Source: Willaertia magna
Lineage: Eukaryota > Heterolobosea > Eutetramitea > Acrasida > Naegleriidae
Direction: 5' to 3'
DNA: 25,892 nucleotides
Assembly: GCA_902984215.1 (NCBI GenBank)
Contig: CADWAF010003470.1
Coordinates: forward strand, 1-25,892
Numbering within the stretch: position 1 is the stretch's first letter; every line of letters starts with the position of its first letter. Both the position numbers and the translations under genes were made by a program. Positions 8,768-18,317 of this stretch are shown piece after piece. The notes under the pieces are model-generated. The model had not been told where the DNA came from. It made no database searches and saw nothing but the letters and a program-made list of their open reading frames with translations.

Positions 8768-10243
8768 ATGTCCAAAAGATTAGCATTGGCTGAGTTAGCC
8801 CAAAGTTATGCAATATGCAATGGATTGATTATGAAAATTCAAAAGGGTAATTCCTATCAAGTAGAACCAATACCATTTACTTTAACTCCAACAAGTATAT
8901 CAAAGAAAGCATATGATAAAGTGGTTTATATTACACCAATTTTAAATGCATTAGTAGACAAAATGAGTAGAGATAGTTCTTTTATTAATCAATCTTTAGA
9001 ATCTGTTGCACATTATGATAATTTTGTTAAAAAATTATTAGAAATATATAATGAAACATTTCCTAAAACTAAATCATCTTATCAATTATCAATTCACAGA
9101 TCCGATTATATGTTACACGTTGAAGATCAAGGAAAAGAAGAAATCCCACAACAAGTTGAATTAAACACAATATCATCTGCATTCGGAGCTCTTTCACCAA
9201 TCACCCATAAATTACATTCTTATCTACAGAAATATGTTCCAGAAGAAGATAAAATTGTTGAAAATGAAGAAAAAGGAAGAATGACAGATAAACCTTTATT
9301 ACCAAATAATTCATTTGAAAAGATTGTTGATATTATGAATGCAAGTCATAACGTATTTCTTTCAAGTAAAGTGAATTCTAAATTCTCTAAATTCTATGTT
9401 CTTTTTATTGTACAAGAAGGTGAAAGAAATATAGGAGATCAAAAGCCTTATGAACTTTCCCTTGTTGAGAAGTATGGAGTATTTGTTATTAGACGTACTT
9501 TACAAGAGTTAGTTGGTAATACTAATTTAGTAGAAGATAGTGATAATGAACAACCTACATTAGTTGTAGATGGAAAGTATCCAATTAGTGTTGTTTATTT
9601 CAGATCGGGATATTCACCAGATGATTATGTTAAAGATGAAGATTGGGAAGTAAGAAGACAAGTAGAATATTCTTCAGCAATTAAATGTCCATCTGTTGGT
9701 ATTCAATTAGTTGGTACAAAGAAGATACAACAAGTTATGTATAATGATTCAGTTTTAGAGAAATATTTAAATAAACAAGATGTTAAGGCTGTTAAGGAAG
9801 TATTTACAGGTATTTATTCATTAGAAGAAGAAAACTTAAATATCATTAAAGATGCAATAGAACATGAAGATGATTACGTTTTAAAACCTCAAAGAGAAGG
9901 TGGTGGTAATTTAGTCTACGGAGAAAAGATGAAGAGTTATTTAGAGATTTTAGTTAATAATGAATTAAAATCAACTGAAGAATATAATACAATTAAATAT
10001 ACTTATATCCTAATGAAAAAGATTAAACCAAGAAGACATTATAAAGAAATTGTAAGAAAAGGAGAAATTTCAAGTGGTGAATGTATCAGTGAATTAGGTA
10101 TTTATTGTATTCATTTAGGAAATGATTCAAGTGTTGTTGTAAATACTAATGCAGGTTATTTATTAAGAACTAAATTAGCTTCACATCAAGATGGTGGTGT
10201 TGCCAGTGGTGTAGCTTCTATGGATTCTATCTATCTTGAATAA
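8768..10243 (+). CDS. GSS: Glutathione synthetase
   Basis: The 491-residue single-exon protein is the eukaryotic-type ATP-grasp enzyme that joins gamma-glutamylcysteine and glycine to make glutathione, usually a cytosolic homodimer. Family signatures run in order along the whole length: HRSDYMLH, VELNTISSAFG (Glu metal ligand and substrate loop), EGERNIGDQ, the VVYFRSGYSP block, AIKCPSVGIQL, GTKKIQQ, LKPQREGGGN (ATP-binding glycine-rich loop), ECISELGIY and the terminal LLRTK and DGGVASGVA. Human GSS is 474 residues, so this is full length. No targeting signal is evident. The Zn2Cys6 regulator gene begins 58 bp downstream on the same strand. Confidence 0.97.
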   Translation: MSKRLALAELAQSYAICNGLIMKIQKGNSYQVEPIPFTLTPTSISKKAYDKVVYITPILNALVDKMSRDSSFINQSLESVAHYDNFVKKLLEIYNETFPKTKSSYQLSIHRSDYMLHVEDQGKEEIPQQVELNTISSAFGALSPITHKLHSYLQKYVPEEDKIVENEEKGRMTDKPLLPNNSFEKIVDIMNASHNVFLSSKVNSKFSKFYVLFIVQEGERNIGDQKPYELSLVEKYGVFVIRRTLQELVGNTNLVEDSDNEQPTLVVDGKYPISVVYFRSGYSPDDYVKDEDWEVRRQVEYSSAIKCPSVGIQLVGTKKIQQVMYNDSVLEKYLNKQDVKAVKEVFTGIYSLEEENLNIIKDAIEHEDDYVLKPQREGGGNLVYGEKMKSYLEILVNNELKSTEEYNTIKYTYILMKKIKPRRHYKEIVRKGEISSGECISELGIYCIHLGNDSSVVVNTNAGYLLRTKLASHQDGGVASGVASMDSIYLE

Positions 10244-10301
10244 ATCAATTTTAATAATTAGCACAACTCTTATTTGTTGACACTTTCTTTACAAAGAAAA
10301 A

Positions 10302-11810
10302 ATGGAATTAGTGACAGCAACACAAACACTGGCATGTAATTCATGCGAGCATTGTAGAAAAGTACATAAGAAATGTGATAAAAAACTACCTTCCTGTAGT
10401 ACTTGTGAAAGAAAAGGTTTACAATGTGTTTATGAAATAATTAAAAAGAAGAAAAGTATCGGAAAGACATCTATTAGTAAAAACAGATATCAACCCTATA
10501 ATAATGTAAACTCATTATCTACAACAACAATTAATGAACAAGAAATGTTTAGAGTAAATTTAAGTGAAAGGAATATTATAAAACAAAATGTTACATTGTC
10601 ATTGATATCTTTACAAAAACAAACAGTTGAAATGTTTAAATTAGTAACGCCAATCGTTATGCCAACAAAAGTATTTGATTTTTTAATTTCAACAGCAAAT
10701 TTTGAAAATCTGACAACTGAAAGAAAAGCATTACTCTATTCAGTTCATGCAAATATAGAACAAAGACTAGGTAACTCTTTAAATAACAAAAGAATAGAAC
10801 ACGTTCTAGAAAGTGCTAAAACATTACTAAATTTAGTATCTTATGATTGGAATAATTACCATGTCATAGCTACTCAATACTTTCTAAGTTTTAGTCTTTC
10901 AAATCATGGTAAACATAAAGAAGCACAATTTTATTTAAATTCAATGAATTTCTCAATTGACCAGTTAAAAAAGAAAATACCAAATTTAGAACCAATAGAA
11001 AATATGTTAATTAAATTAAATCAATATGCTAATTTAGAAATTAATCATGCAATTGCTATTGACAGAAATAATACAATTTTATTTAATTTACCATTTTTAT
11101 CTATTTTAGAAGAAATACCAGATATTATAAAATTATTTTCTAATAATAATTATTACAATAATAATGAATCACTTTTAAATGAATTATTTCCAAAAGAATC
11201 CTTTACAAAAGAAAATTTAAATAAACATTTAAATACAATTGAAAATATTACAAATCAAATTTTATTATTTATTAAAATTGATTGTAAAAATGAATTAAAA
11301 AAGAAATTTGAAATTGAATTATTTACATTTTTATTTAAAAATATGTTGAAACTACTTTGTATTTTAATGATTGATAAAACACAATTAAATTTAATTATTT
11401 CTATTTGTAATGAAATTGGAAATGTTATTGAAAATGAATATTTTAAAATATTACCATCACAAATTATTATTCCATTTATAGTATCTTCTAAAGTATTAAT
11501 AAATATTATAAAAAGTAATATATTTGTAAATAATATACTGTTATTAGAAATATTAAGGAAACATTTACAAGGTATAAAAATGTTAGGAAATAAATTTAAA
11601 CGTATAGAAATATTTCATGGAGATTTAATGAAGGAAATGGAATTTATTTTGAATGGTTTAATTGAAAATAATAATAACAGTGGTTCTATTTCTTCTTCTT
11701 GTTGTTGTGAGGGGTTGTTTGTTGATTCTACGCAACAATTGTTATTAGAGGAAGATGTTCTTAATATTTCAGAAGTTGATTCGTTATTAAAAGAAATAAC
11801 TAATATCTAG
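10302..11810 (+). CDS. Zn2Cys6 transcription factor
   Basis: The 502-residue protein carries a canonical binuclear zinc cluster near its N terminus: Cys15-x2-Cys18-x6-Cys25-x6-Cys32-x2-Cys35-x6-Cys42, with the usual KKCD and a basic stretch after the cluster (KKKKS). This DNA-binding fold is best known from fungi (Gal4 class). The rest is largely helical and Asn/Ile/Leu-rich and I cannot match it to the fungal middle homology domain. A CCC run precedes an acidic C terminus that could serve as an activation region. It is a single exon immediately after glutathione synthetase. A role in regulating that gene is possible but unsupported. Confidence 0.85.
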   Translation: MELVTATQTLACNSCEHCRKVHKKCDKKLPSCSTCERKGLQCVYEIIKKKKSIGKTSISKNRYQPYNNVNSLSTTTINEQEMFRVNLSERNIIKQNVTLSLISLQKQTVEMFKLVTPIVMPTKVFDFLISTANFENLTTERKALLYSVHANIEQRLGNSLNNKRIEHVLESAKTLLNLVSYDWNNYHVIATQYFLSFSLSNHGKHKEAQFYLNSMNFSIDQLKKKIPNLEPIENMLIKLNQYANLEINHAIAIDRNNTILFNLPFLSILEEIPDIIKLFSNNNYYNNNESLLNELFPKESFTKENLNKHLNTIENITNQILLFIKIDCKNELKKKFEIELFTFLFKNMLKLLCILMIDKTQLNLIISICNEIGNVIENEYFKILPSQIIIPFIVSSKVLINIIKSNIFVNNILLLEILRKHLQGIKMLGNKFKRIEIFHGDLMKEMEFILNGLIENNNNSGSISSSCCCEGLFVDSTQQLLLEEDVLNISEVDSLLKEITNI

Positions 11811-11895
11811 TGAATAAATTAAGAATAATTAATAAGCATTGATTGTTGTAATTATTTTAAAACTACTTTACAATAATATTGTCAATCAAAAAAAA

Positions 11896-12480
11896 ATGTC
11901 TAGAAATTTATTAATTAATAGAATATTGCAAAGAAATCAACAACAACCAAACAAGAAATTACAATTCATTGCAAATTCCGTTTTAGCATTGTCAATAATT
12001 GCTCCTCTCTACACTTACTATAATCTCTATAAAGACCCACAAAGAATGGATCCACTAACCAATGATTTTCTTAATCAATTAAAAGAAAAGAATGAAATTA
12101 AAGAATTAAAAAAAGTAAAATTTGAAAAGAATGAAATTGAAAGAAATAAGACTGGAAGTGATGGTAAGGCAAATGTAAGATTTTATTTACAATCGGAAGG
12201 AGATGTTAATAATAATAAAAAGAAAGGATTTGAGTTTAAGGCAGATCTTGTTCATTTCATTTGGATGTATAATGAAAATGAAACAAAAAAGATTATTTTA
12301 AAAGATAATAAAGAAGAGAAGGTGTCAATTGGTAAATTAAATCATTTTGATGATACATTTCATTCTAATAATAAGTATATTATTCATAGATCAACTATGA
12401 CTGCTGCTCCAATTGTTGCTATTATTTATTATTTTCTATTAAGAAAGAGTGATTTAATATTCTTTTATTCTTTATTTTAA
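11896..12480 (+). CDS. Small membrane protein, COA1/TIM21-like?
   Basis: The ATG at 11896 (MSRNLLINRI), preceded by an A run, gives a 194-residue protein and is preferred over any non-ATG start further upstream in the same frame. The N terminus is basic, then a hydrophobic segment at about 26-46 looks like one membrane helix. A charged region and a beta-like stretch (SDGKANVRFYLQSEG) follow, with a second hydrophobic segment at the C terminus. A basic N terminus, single helix and 'GKANVRF'-type strand recall the COA1/TIM21 family of mitochondrial inner-membrane assembly factors, but the match is weak. The stop lies 14 bp before the next start codon. Confidence 0.7.
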   Translation: MSRNLLINRILQRNQQQPNKKLQFIANSVLALSIIAPLYTYYNLYKDPQRMDPLTNDFLNQLKEKNEIKELKKVKFEKNEIERNKTGSDGKANVRFYLQSEGDVNNNKKKGFEFKADLVHFIWMYNENETKKIILKDNKEEKVSIGKLNHFDDTFHSNNKYIIHRSTMTAAPIVAIIYYFLLRKSDLIFFYSLF

Positions 12481-12494
12481 CATTCCAATAAAAA

Positions 12495-13166
12495 ATGAAT
12501 TCCGATGATTTTGAAGAAGCGTCTTTTGATCCTTTAGGTTATAAAGAAGAGGTAAAGAAGAAAAAGGAAGAACAAGAAAAGAAAAAGAAAATTGAACAAG
12601 AAAAACAAAGAAATGAAATTCTTTCAAGAGAAGAAGAAAATTTTAGAAGAATGGAAGAATTGGAAAAGAGAAAATTAGAATCTGAATTTTTAGCATTACA
12701 AAGACAAGAAGAAGAAAATAATAATCAATCAAAAGAGGAAGATCAAACAATTGAACAACAAGTTGAAGAAAAAAAGAAAAAAGTAAATGTATTTGGTGAA
12801 GAAGTTGATGACATTCCAGAAAAAATTGAATTTGAACAAAAGAAAGTAGTAAAAAAACAAGATAATTTAGATTCTTTATTTGACGATGATTTAGATTTAG
12901 ATCAACTAGATATTAAAGATGACAATAATCAATTATTTTCTTCAAACAAAACTAGTTCAATCAGTAACACTACTGTTAAAACTACAAAGAGCGATTTAGA
13001 TGATTTATTCTCAAATGTGACAACTGATTCTATTAAATCAGGATTATTTGATGTTGATACTTATATTAAACAAAATCAAAGCACCACTTCAGTTTCAAAA
13101 GGATTATTTGAGTAAGTATTTTATAATTTTACATTTATTAACCAATCAAAAAGCGATGATGATTAA
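12495..13166 (+). CDS. Charged coiled-coil protein, unknown
   Basis: I do not recognise a family. The preferred model is join(12495..13111,13154..13166), 209 residues, with a 42-nt phase-2 intron that begins GTAAGT. Residues about 15-85 form a Lys/Glu-rich coiled coil. The second half is acidic and contains repeated short motifs: SLFDDD, DDLFSN, SGLFDVD and, after splicing, KGLFDDDD at the end. Without splicing the protein ends KGLFE at 13115. The repeated LFD motif favours the spliced form, though the acceptor AAAAAG is not pyrimidine-rich. LFD/DLF-type motifs occur in vesicle-coat-interacting proteins, but that is only a hint. It converges on the next gene with 20 bp between stops. Confidence 0.7.
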
Positions 13167-13186
13167 ATCTTTTGAAATACCACAAC

Positions 13187-15712
13187 TTACTGTGTTATTT
13201 CTTTCTTTTTTGTAACCATTGAAACAATAAAGCCTAAAAACAAACCTTTCACTGCCTCACCTCTTTCATTTAATATATTTTCACAGTCACTTATTAAGGA
13301 ACCATAGTTAGGTTCTTTTGTATTTAAAAGTTCATCAAAAGTCTTTGCCCACAAATCTTTATACCTCCAAAATCTTTTTATATTTTCTTTCAGACAAAAC
13401 TTTTCTTGTTTCTTTGTCACTTCCATATTCTTTTTAAATAATAATTTATGAACTATTTCACATACTCCAAATGTATCTATTTGGTGTTTCCAAGGTCCAG
13501 AAGAATTAAGTGCATCAAAACGTTCAATTGTATTGCTGGGCTTGGTGTTGGATTTGTAAATTGTGTTACTAGGAAATAGAGACGTATCAATAGAATTTGA
13601 ATAATCTATTAACATTAATCCCTTAGAATCCCACCCTCTACCACCATTTATACCCCAATCAGACAGTTCTCCCTCTTCATTCAAAAGAATTAAATTCTTG
13701 GGCGTAAAACATGTATGTAGCATTTGGGCTTGATGTAAGTTCTGTATAATTTTCAACATTTCACTCAAAAAATAAACTATCAACAATTCATCAAATTTTG
13801 CTCCTAGATCTAATGTATCCTGTAAAGTTATATTGTTAACTAATTTTTCTATTATTAAAGTACTCTTTTCAAATATGTACACTCGTTGTATAAATAAAAA
13901 TCTGTGGGCGTCTACGTCCTTAACTCTTCTTTGTATTTGGTCAGCTATGTAATATTCATAGAGGTCATAAGGTCCCTTAAATTTTAAGGCAAGTGAACTC
14001 TCTGATGTACCACTTTCTTTTCCTCTTATATCCTGTATTTGTAAAATATGATGAGATATTTTGTTCTCTACTAGGTAGGTTTTGCTACTCAGCTTAATAC
14101 ACAGGTTGTTAGGATCATACGAATTTGGATTCTTCTTCTTCTTTAATAATTCATTAAGTATTGAATTCAAATCAGGTGCTGATGATGATCTGCAATTAGT
14201 TATACGTTTATCTCCGAAACAATTACTAGGATTTAAGATATTCGAATAAATATTTTTAACTTCAGTTTGGAATGGGTTTACAATATTATTGGAAATATAT
14301 CTCTTAATATCTTCTTTTAATTTACCATTGTCACTTGAGGGCGATGGCTCAGTGGGATTAAAGTGGAGTGTTTGTGACACATTTTCTGTTTGTTCTAAAA
14401 AAACAAACGTACTCTCTTCAGTTTCATCATGGTTGAATTGATGGAAAGCACTTAATGATCTACCTCTAGTGAGCCTAGAGGGGGCTATAGACGATTTCCT
14501 TGGTTTTATGGTAATATTTGTTGGATTATTTGTTAATGTTTTTTGTTGAGGTAAGTCTGTTTGTTTAGTATTTGTCGATAGACTTCCTCCAATTGATGGT
14601 TTCACTTTTTTATCCATAGATGAATCCTCATGTATTGAAAATCCAATTTGTGATGTTCTTTTTCTTTTCTTATCTTCTTGATTATTGTTTTTTCTCATCT
14701 TTCGTTGTTCAAAGTAATTATTTTCCAATTCACAATCTATTTCACCTTGAAACATGTCATCTATAGTGTTTTTTGCAAAAGTGGTTGGTGTAGATGGGAC
14801 AATAGATTTTCGTGGAATAACTGCAGTTTGTTCAAAAGGGTTTGTTTCCTCTAACATCATATCACCTTCTTGATCCAAATCTTCTTCTATTTGTTGTATT
14901 TGTTCTGTTTGAGGTTTAGAGTTTGCATATCTTGGATCCATAGACCTCAATTCTTCAAATGAATATTCTTCGAACCCGTTAAACAATAAACTTTTATCAT
15001 ACCCAACTTTTGTAAGGGTTGGAGAGGAATGAATAAATTTCCTTGAGGTAGTTGGTTCAGGCGTGTGAACACTTCCTGTTGAATTAGTAGTGTGACTAGT
15101 TGTATAATTTGAAGTGATTGGTCCAGAGGTTAACTCAGTGACATGCTTACTTGTTTGTTCAGTTATAACTTGACTAATAGATGAATGGTCAATAAGTTTT
15201 AAGTATTCCTGCTCTAATTGTGAAAGAATACCAGTAAAAGGCAATTGATTCCTTCTGGCACATTCGTACACCTCTCCCTCCTTTTCAATGTCATTTGCTC
15301 GTCTCATTGAAGCTGCCCAAACTTCATAAACTCTTGGATACAGTGGAGCTATTTGTACTAATGCTTGTGTGTGTAAATTAGGTTCAATTGCATGCTCTTC
15401 GGCAAACAGTAACCACATATCCCAAAACATAACATTTTCGCGTAACGATGGACATAAAGACAATCTTTCATAATAACTCATCAGAAAATTTTCTAGTATA
15501 TCCCCACGAGCATCAAAGGCAAATTCATCCTCTCCGCTAACAAATTGAGAAAGATATTTAACAATATTTAATGTTAATTCTAATTCTTTTAGTGATCTTT
15601 CATCTCCAAATTCTTCTTTATTCCTAAGTTCTTCCAGAGCTAAATTATATTTATCAATATTGTCTTGAATTTGTTTTTGTCTGCGTTTCGATTCAAGAGA
15701 CATATTTCGCAT
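13187..15712 (-). CDS. MAD3/BUBR1-like checkpoint pseudokinase
   Basis: This 841-residue single-exon protein has the MAD3/BUB1 layout. Residues about 65-175 are the TPR-like homology region (FWDMWLLFAEE, YEVWAASMRRA). A Bub3-binding GLEBS-type motif lies at 238-258 (EEYSFEELRS), and TPTTFAKNTIDDMF (about 308-321) resembles a conserved MAD/BUB motif. The C-terminal 270 residues are a BUB1-type kinase fold: ALK with Lys577, LIDYSNSID with Asp703, SLFPSNT, GPWKHQID and FGVCEIVHKLLF. The catalytic loop expected to read HGDIKPDN is HTCFTPKN (666-673), so the catalytic Asp and Lys are lost. The only KEN is at 775-777, inside the kinase fold, not near the N terminus as in MAD3. It should act at kinetochores in the spindle checkpoint as a scaffold. 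Confidence 0.87.
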   Translation of the reverse strand: MRNMSLESKRRQKQIQDNIDKYNLALEELRNKEEFGDERSLKELELTLNIVKYLSQFVSGEDEFAFDARGDILENFLMSYYERLSLCPSLRENVMFWDMWLLFAEEHAIEPNLHTQALVQIAPLYPRVYEVWAASMRRANDIEKEGEVYECARRNQLPFTGILSQLEQEYLKLIDHSSISQVITEQTSKHVTELTSGPITSNYTTSHTTNSTGSVHTPEPTTSRKFIHSSPTLTKVGYDKSLLFNGFEEYSFEELRSMDPRYANSKPQTEQIQQIEEDLDQEGDMMLEETNPFEQTAVIPRKSIVPSTPTTFAKNTIDDMFQGEIDCELENNYFEQRKMRKNNNQEDKKRKRTSQIGFSIHEDSSMDKKVKPSIGGSLSTNTKQTDLPQQKTLTNNPTNITIKPRKSSIAPSRLTRGRSLSAFHQFNHDETEESTFVFLEQTENVSQTLHFNPTEPSPSSDNGKLKEDIKRYISNNIVNPFQTEVKNIYSNILNPSNCFGDKRITNCRSSSAPDLNSILNELLKKKKNPNSYDPNNLCIKLSSKTYLVENKISHHILQIQDIRGKESGTSESSLALKFKGPYDLYEYYIADQIQRRVKDVDAHRFLFIQRVYIFEKSTLIIEKLVNNITLQDTLDLGAKFDELLIVYFLSEMLKIIQNLHQAQMLHTCFTPKNLILLNEEGELSDWGINGGRGWDSKGLMLIDYSNSIDTSLFPSNTIYKSNTKPSNTIERFDALNSSGPWKHQIDTFGVCEIVHKLLFKKNMEVTKKQEKFCLKENIKRFWRYKDLWAKTFDELLNTKEPNYGSLISDCENILNERGEAVKGLFLGFIVSMVTKKKEITQ

Positions 15713-15770
15713 TTTTTAGTGATGTTTTTAAAAACGAAAATTTTGGCGGTTATATTTTGGCGCCAAATAT
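15713..15770. promoter_or_regulatory. E2F-type sites before BUB-like gene
   Basis: The 58-bp gap between the acyl-CoA oxidase stop and the checkpoint gene start (both minus strand) contains TTTTGGCGG (15741-15749) and the perfect 12-bp palindrome TTTGGCGCCAAA (15756-15767). Both fit the E2F/DP consensus TTTSSCGC. G+C-rich words like these are rare in this AT-rich window, and E2F control of mitotic checkpoint genes is known in animals and plants. Binding is inferred. Confidence 0.65.
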
Positions 15771-18117
15771 TTATTGCATTAAGCCTAAATTTTCTTCGTT
15801 TGCATTTCCGAAAGCCTGGCTTTTAAGAGCATGTTTAAGTACATTAGGATAAACTGGAGAAGGAATAGTAGAAACTTTTCCATCTATCAAGTTTGAGTAG
15901 TTGGCAATAGGTGCTGGAACGAATAATTCATCTAGATTAAACGAACGAACTATATCAATAACTTCTTCATAGGTCAATTGAGAAATAAGTTTAGCCTTTT
16001 CCTTAATAATTAATTTTCCAGTTTCTGGTTTAATTACTTCATGAGTCAAGAAATAACTTAAATTCTTTTCAATTAAACAAATAATAAAAATATTAAGTAG
16101 TTTCTTGAGTAACTTTTGAACATTCTTGTTTGTGCATTCTTCTACTTTCTTATGGAATAAGTTTAATAATGTAAATTCTATATATCCTTTTGATGCCTCG
16201 ATTAGTTGACATTGGACCATATTCCAAGCATTAAAGGAATCTATTTCTTTCTTTTGTGATTTAGGTATTTTCTGTGTTGTAGCGGTTGACCTTAATCCCT
16301 CTAAGATATTTCTAAGTCTTTGTGCTGCACTTTGGGTTTGTCTTTCATATTTAAATTGGAATAATGATAAATAATAGTTGTGGTCATATAACTGTTGTGA
16401 ATTCTTTAAATTTCTATTTCTTGCAGTGTTATTAAGTGAATCCAAAACATAATATCCAACAGAAGAGAATATATTTGAATACTTTTGTTCAGTAGTTTTC
16501 TTATAATCACCTACTATGAACTTGGAAACTTCTTGTAATAATACTACATTATCTCCTTCAAATGTTTTGAATATATCATGGTTACATATAGACTCAGCAA
16601 TACGATTATATAAAGCATATCCAAGACCACCACATTTTTCTCTTAATTTAACTAAATTAGTTTCAACTACATCAGAAATGTATGCCTTAAAACCAGCACT
16701 TGTGACGTGTAATTCTTGAGAATTATTAGGAGTTCTGTTAGCATATAAATACAATACATGGTTTGCGCCAAATTTAAAAGCAAAGTACTGTGCTAACATT
16801 GGATAAAGCTCATTTTGTTGTGATTGGAAATTAATTACAGGATATTCTGGTCTATTAGAAATGCCAAATTGTCTTCTTTCAAATGAATATCCAATACATG
16901 TTGTTAAACATTTAGCTAATATAGTACAAGAACCTCCAGTTAACACAGATCTTCCCATTGTTAAACTAGATAACATTGCTCCAAACCTTTGATTAGCGGA
17001 TTTATAAGGAGTGACATACTTTCCTTCTAAAGTTACTTCTCCATGCTTGTCTAATAAGTTTTCTCTTGGAATATGTACTTTCTTAAACATCAAAAATCCA
17101 TTATCTAAAAAGTTTAAACCTTCTTTTACAGAACAATCTCCAACAACTACTCCTGGTAATATTTCATTAGTATTGACATCTCTTATAGGTACAATAAAAC
17201 AATGAACTCCATGATTGACATTATCAACAACTAATTGAGCATACACTAAAGCAAAATGACAATGTCTTGTATTTCCAATCCACCACTTACAAGCTTCATA
17301 ACTAGGTGAATTAATCTCAAATGTGCCACTTTCCTTACAATAAGTAGCTGTAGTTGTTACTCCTTTTACATTCGATCCGTGGCTTAACTCAGTTAAACCA
17401 TAACATCCCATGTATTCTAAATTATCAATCTTTTCAATATATTTACGATGCTTTTCTGTTCCTAAACTTAATAAACTTCCACCCCAGAAATTAAATTGTA
17501 AATATATTTTAGTAGATAAATCATTACTAAAACTTGCTACAGCAGCGGTAGCAGCAAAATGTGACATAATATCATGCTCAACTGTATCCATTGAAAAACA
17601 TTTCTTTTCTAAAACTAAATATTTCATCTAATTGTTTTTTAAAATATCTCCAAATTAAATTTAAACTTACTCTTTCAATATTTAAATCTAATTTTTCTTT
17701 TCTACTAAAATCTAAATCGAAAGGATGGAAAAGATCAGGTCTTTGTTTCATGGCTTGTAAAACTTTTTGATAATGTTTTAGTTCTTTAGGTGAAAAAGGA
17801 GAAGTATATGTAAATAATTGTTGCGAAAAGGTACTTGCTTGTTCCGATTCTGTTAATTTAGTAGGTTCTTTGTCTGTGGTAGTAGTTGTAGAATTAGTGG
17901 TAACTACTTTCTTATTTTCTTGTTCTGGAACTTTTTGTTGAATATTTGTTGGGTTTAAATGTGCCTTCAACATATCAAATCTTCGTTGACCAATTTCAAC
18001 ATTTTGTTGTTCTGTTGAATTACTTTTATTAACACTTGGATTTCCTTGTTGTTGATCAGACAAAAACTTTTGAAATTTAGATTTCTTTTCTTTCTTTTTC
18101 TTATCAACTTTACTCAT
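15771..18117 (-). CDS. Acyl-CoA oxidase (peroxisomal)
   Basis: The spliced CDS is complement(join(15771..17627,17671..18117)), 767 residues, with one 43-nt phase-0 intron. It catalyses the FAD-dependent first step of peroxisomal beta-oxidation, making enoyl-CoA and hydrogen peroxide. Signatures include FNFWGGSLLSLGT, GCYGLTELSHGSNV, KWWIGNT, HCFIVPIRD, NQRFGAMLSSL, ERRQFG, the CGGLGY loop and FEGDN with the catalytic Glu506, then an ACOX C-terminal domain. The C terminus (LMQ) is not an SKL-type signal. Instead residues 46-54 (R-F-x5-H-L) form a near-consensus PTS2, placed as in plant ACX2. The N terminus is a Lys-rich, low-complexity extension. The two exons were recognised because the frame through the intron dies soon after it, whereas splicing joins NIER to MKYL. 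Confidence 0.93.
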
Positions 18118-18317
18118 TTTTATTTGAAATTAAATAAATAATTTTATTGTTGAAAAATTAAAATTAATCTTCCTGAAACAGGAAAATTAAGTGTTGTAAA
18201 CCTTTTTAGTAAATTTAAACTATATTTTAAGTTTAAAATTTTCGAAAATCAAAATAAATAATATATTTATAATAAATTTTTTTTAATGGAATTTTATTTA
18301 AAAATAATGACTGCAAG
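18118..18317. promoter_or_regulatory. Divergent promoter region
   Basis: This 200-bp gap separates the starts of acyl-CoA oxidase (minus) and the helical protein (plus). It contains the inverted repeat TTCCTG-AAA-CAGGAA at 18170-18184, whose left part also reads as a heat-shock-type TTCnnGAA. The rest is AT-rich. Confidence 0.4.

Noticed and set aside
16765..16772. GCGCCAAA, another E2F-type word
   Set aside because: It lies inside the acyl-CoA oxidase coding region far from any start codon, so it is more likely chance.
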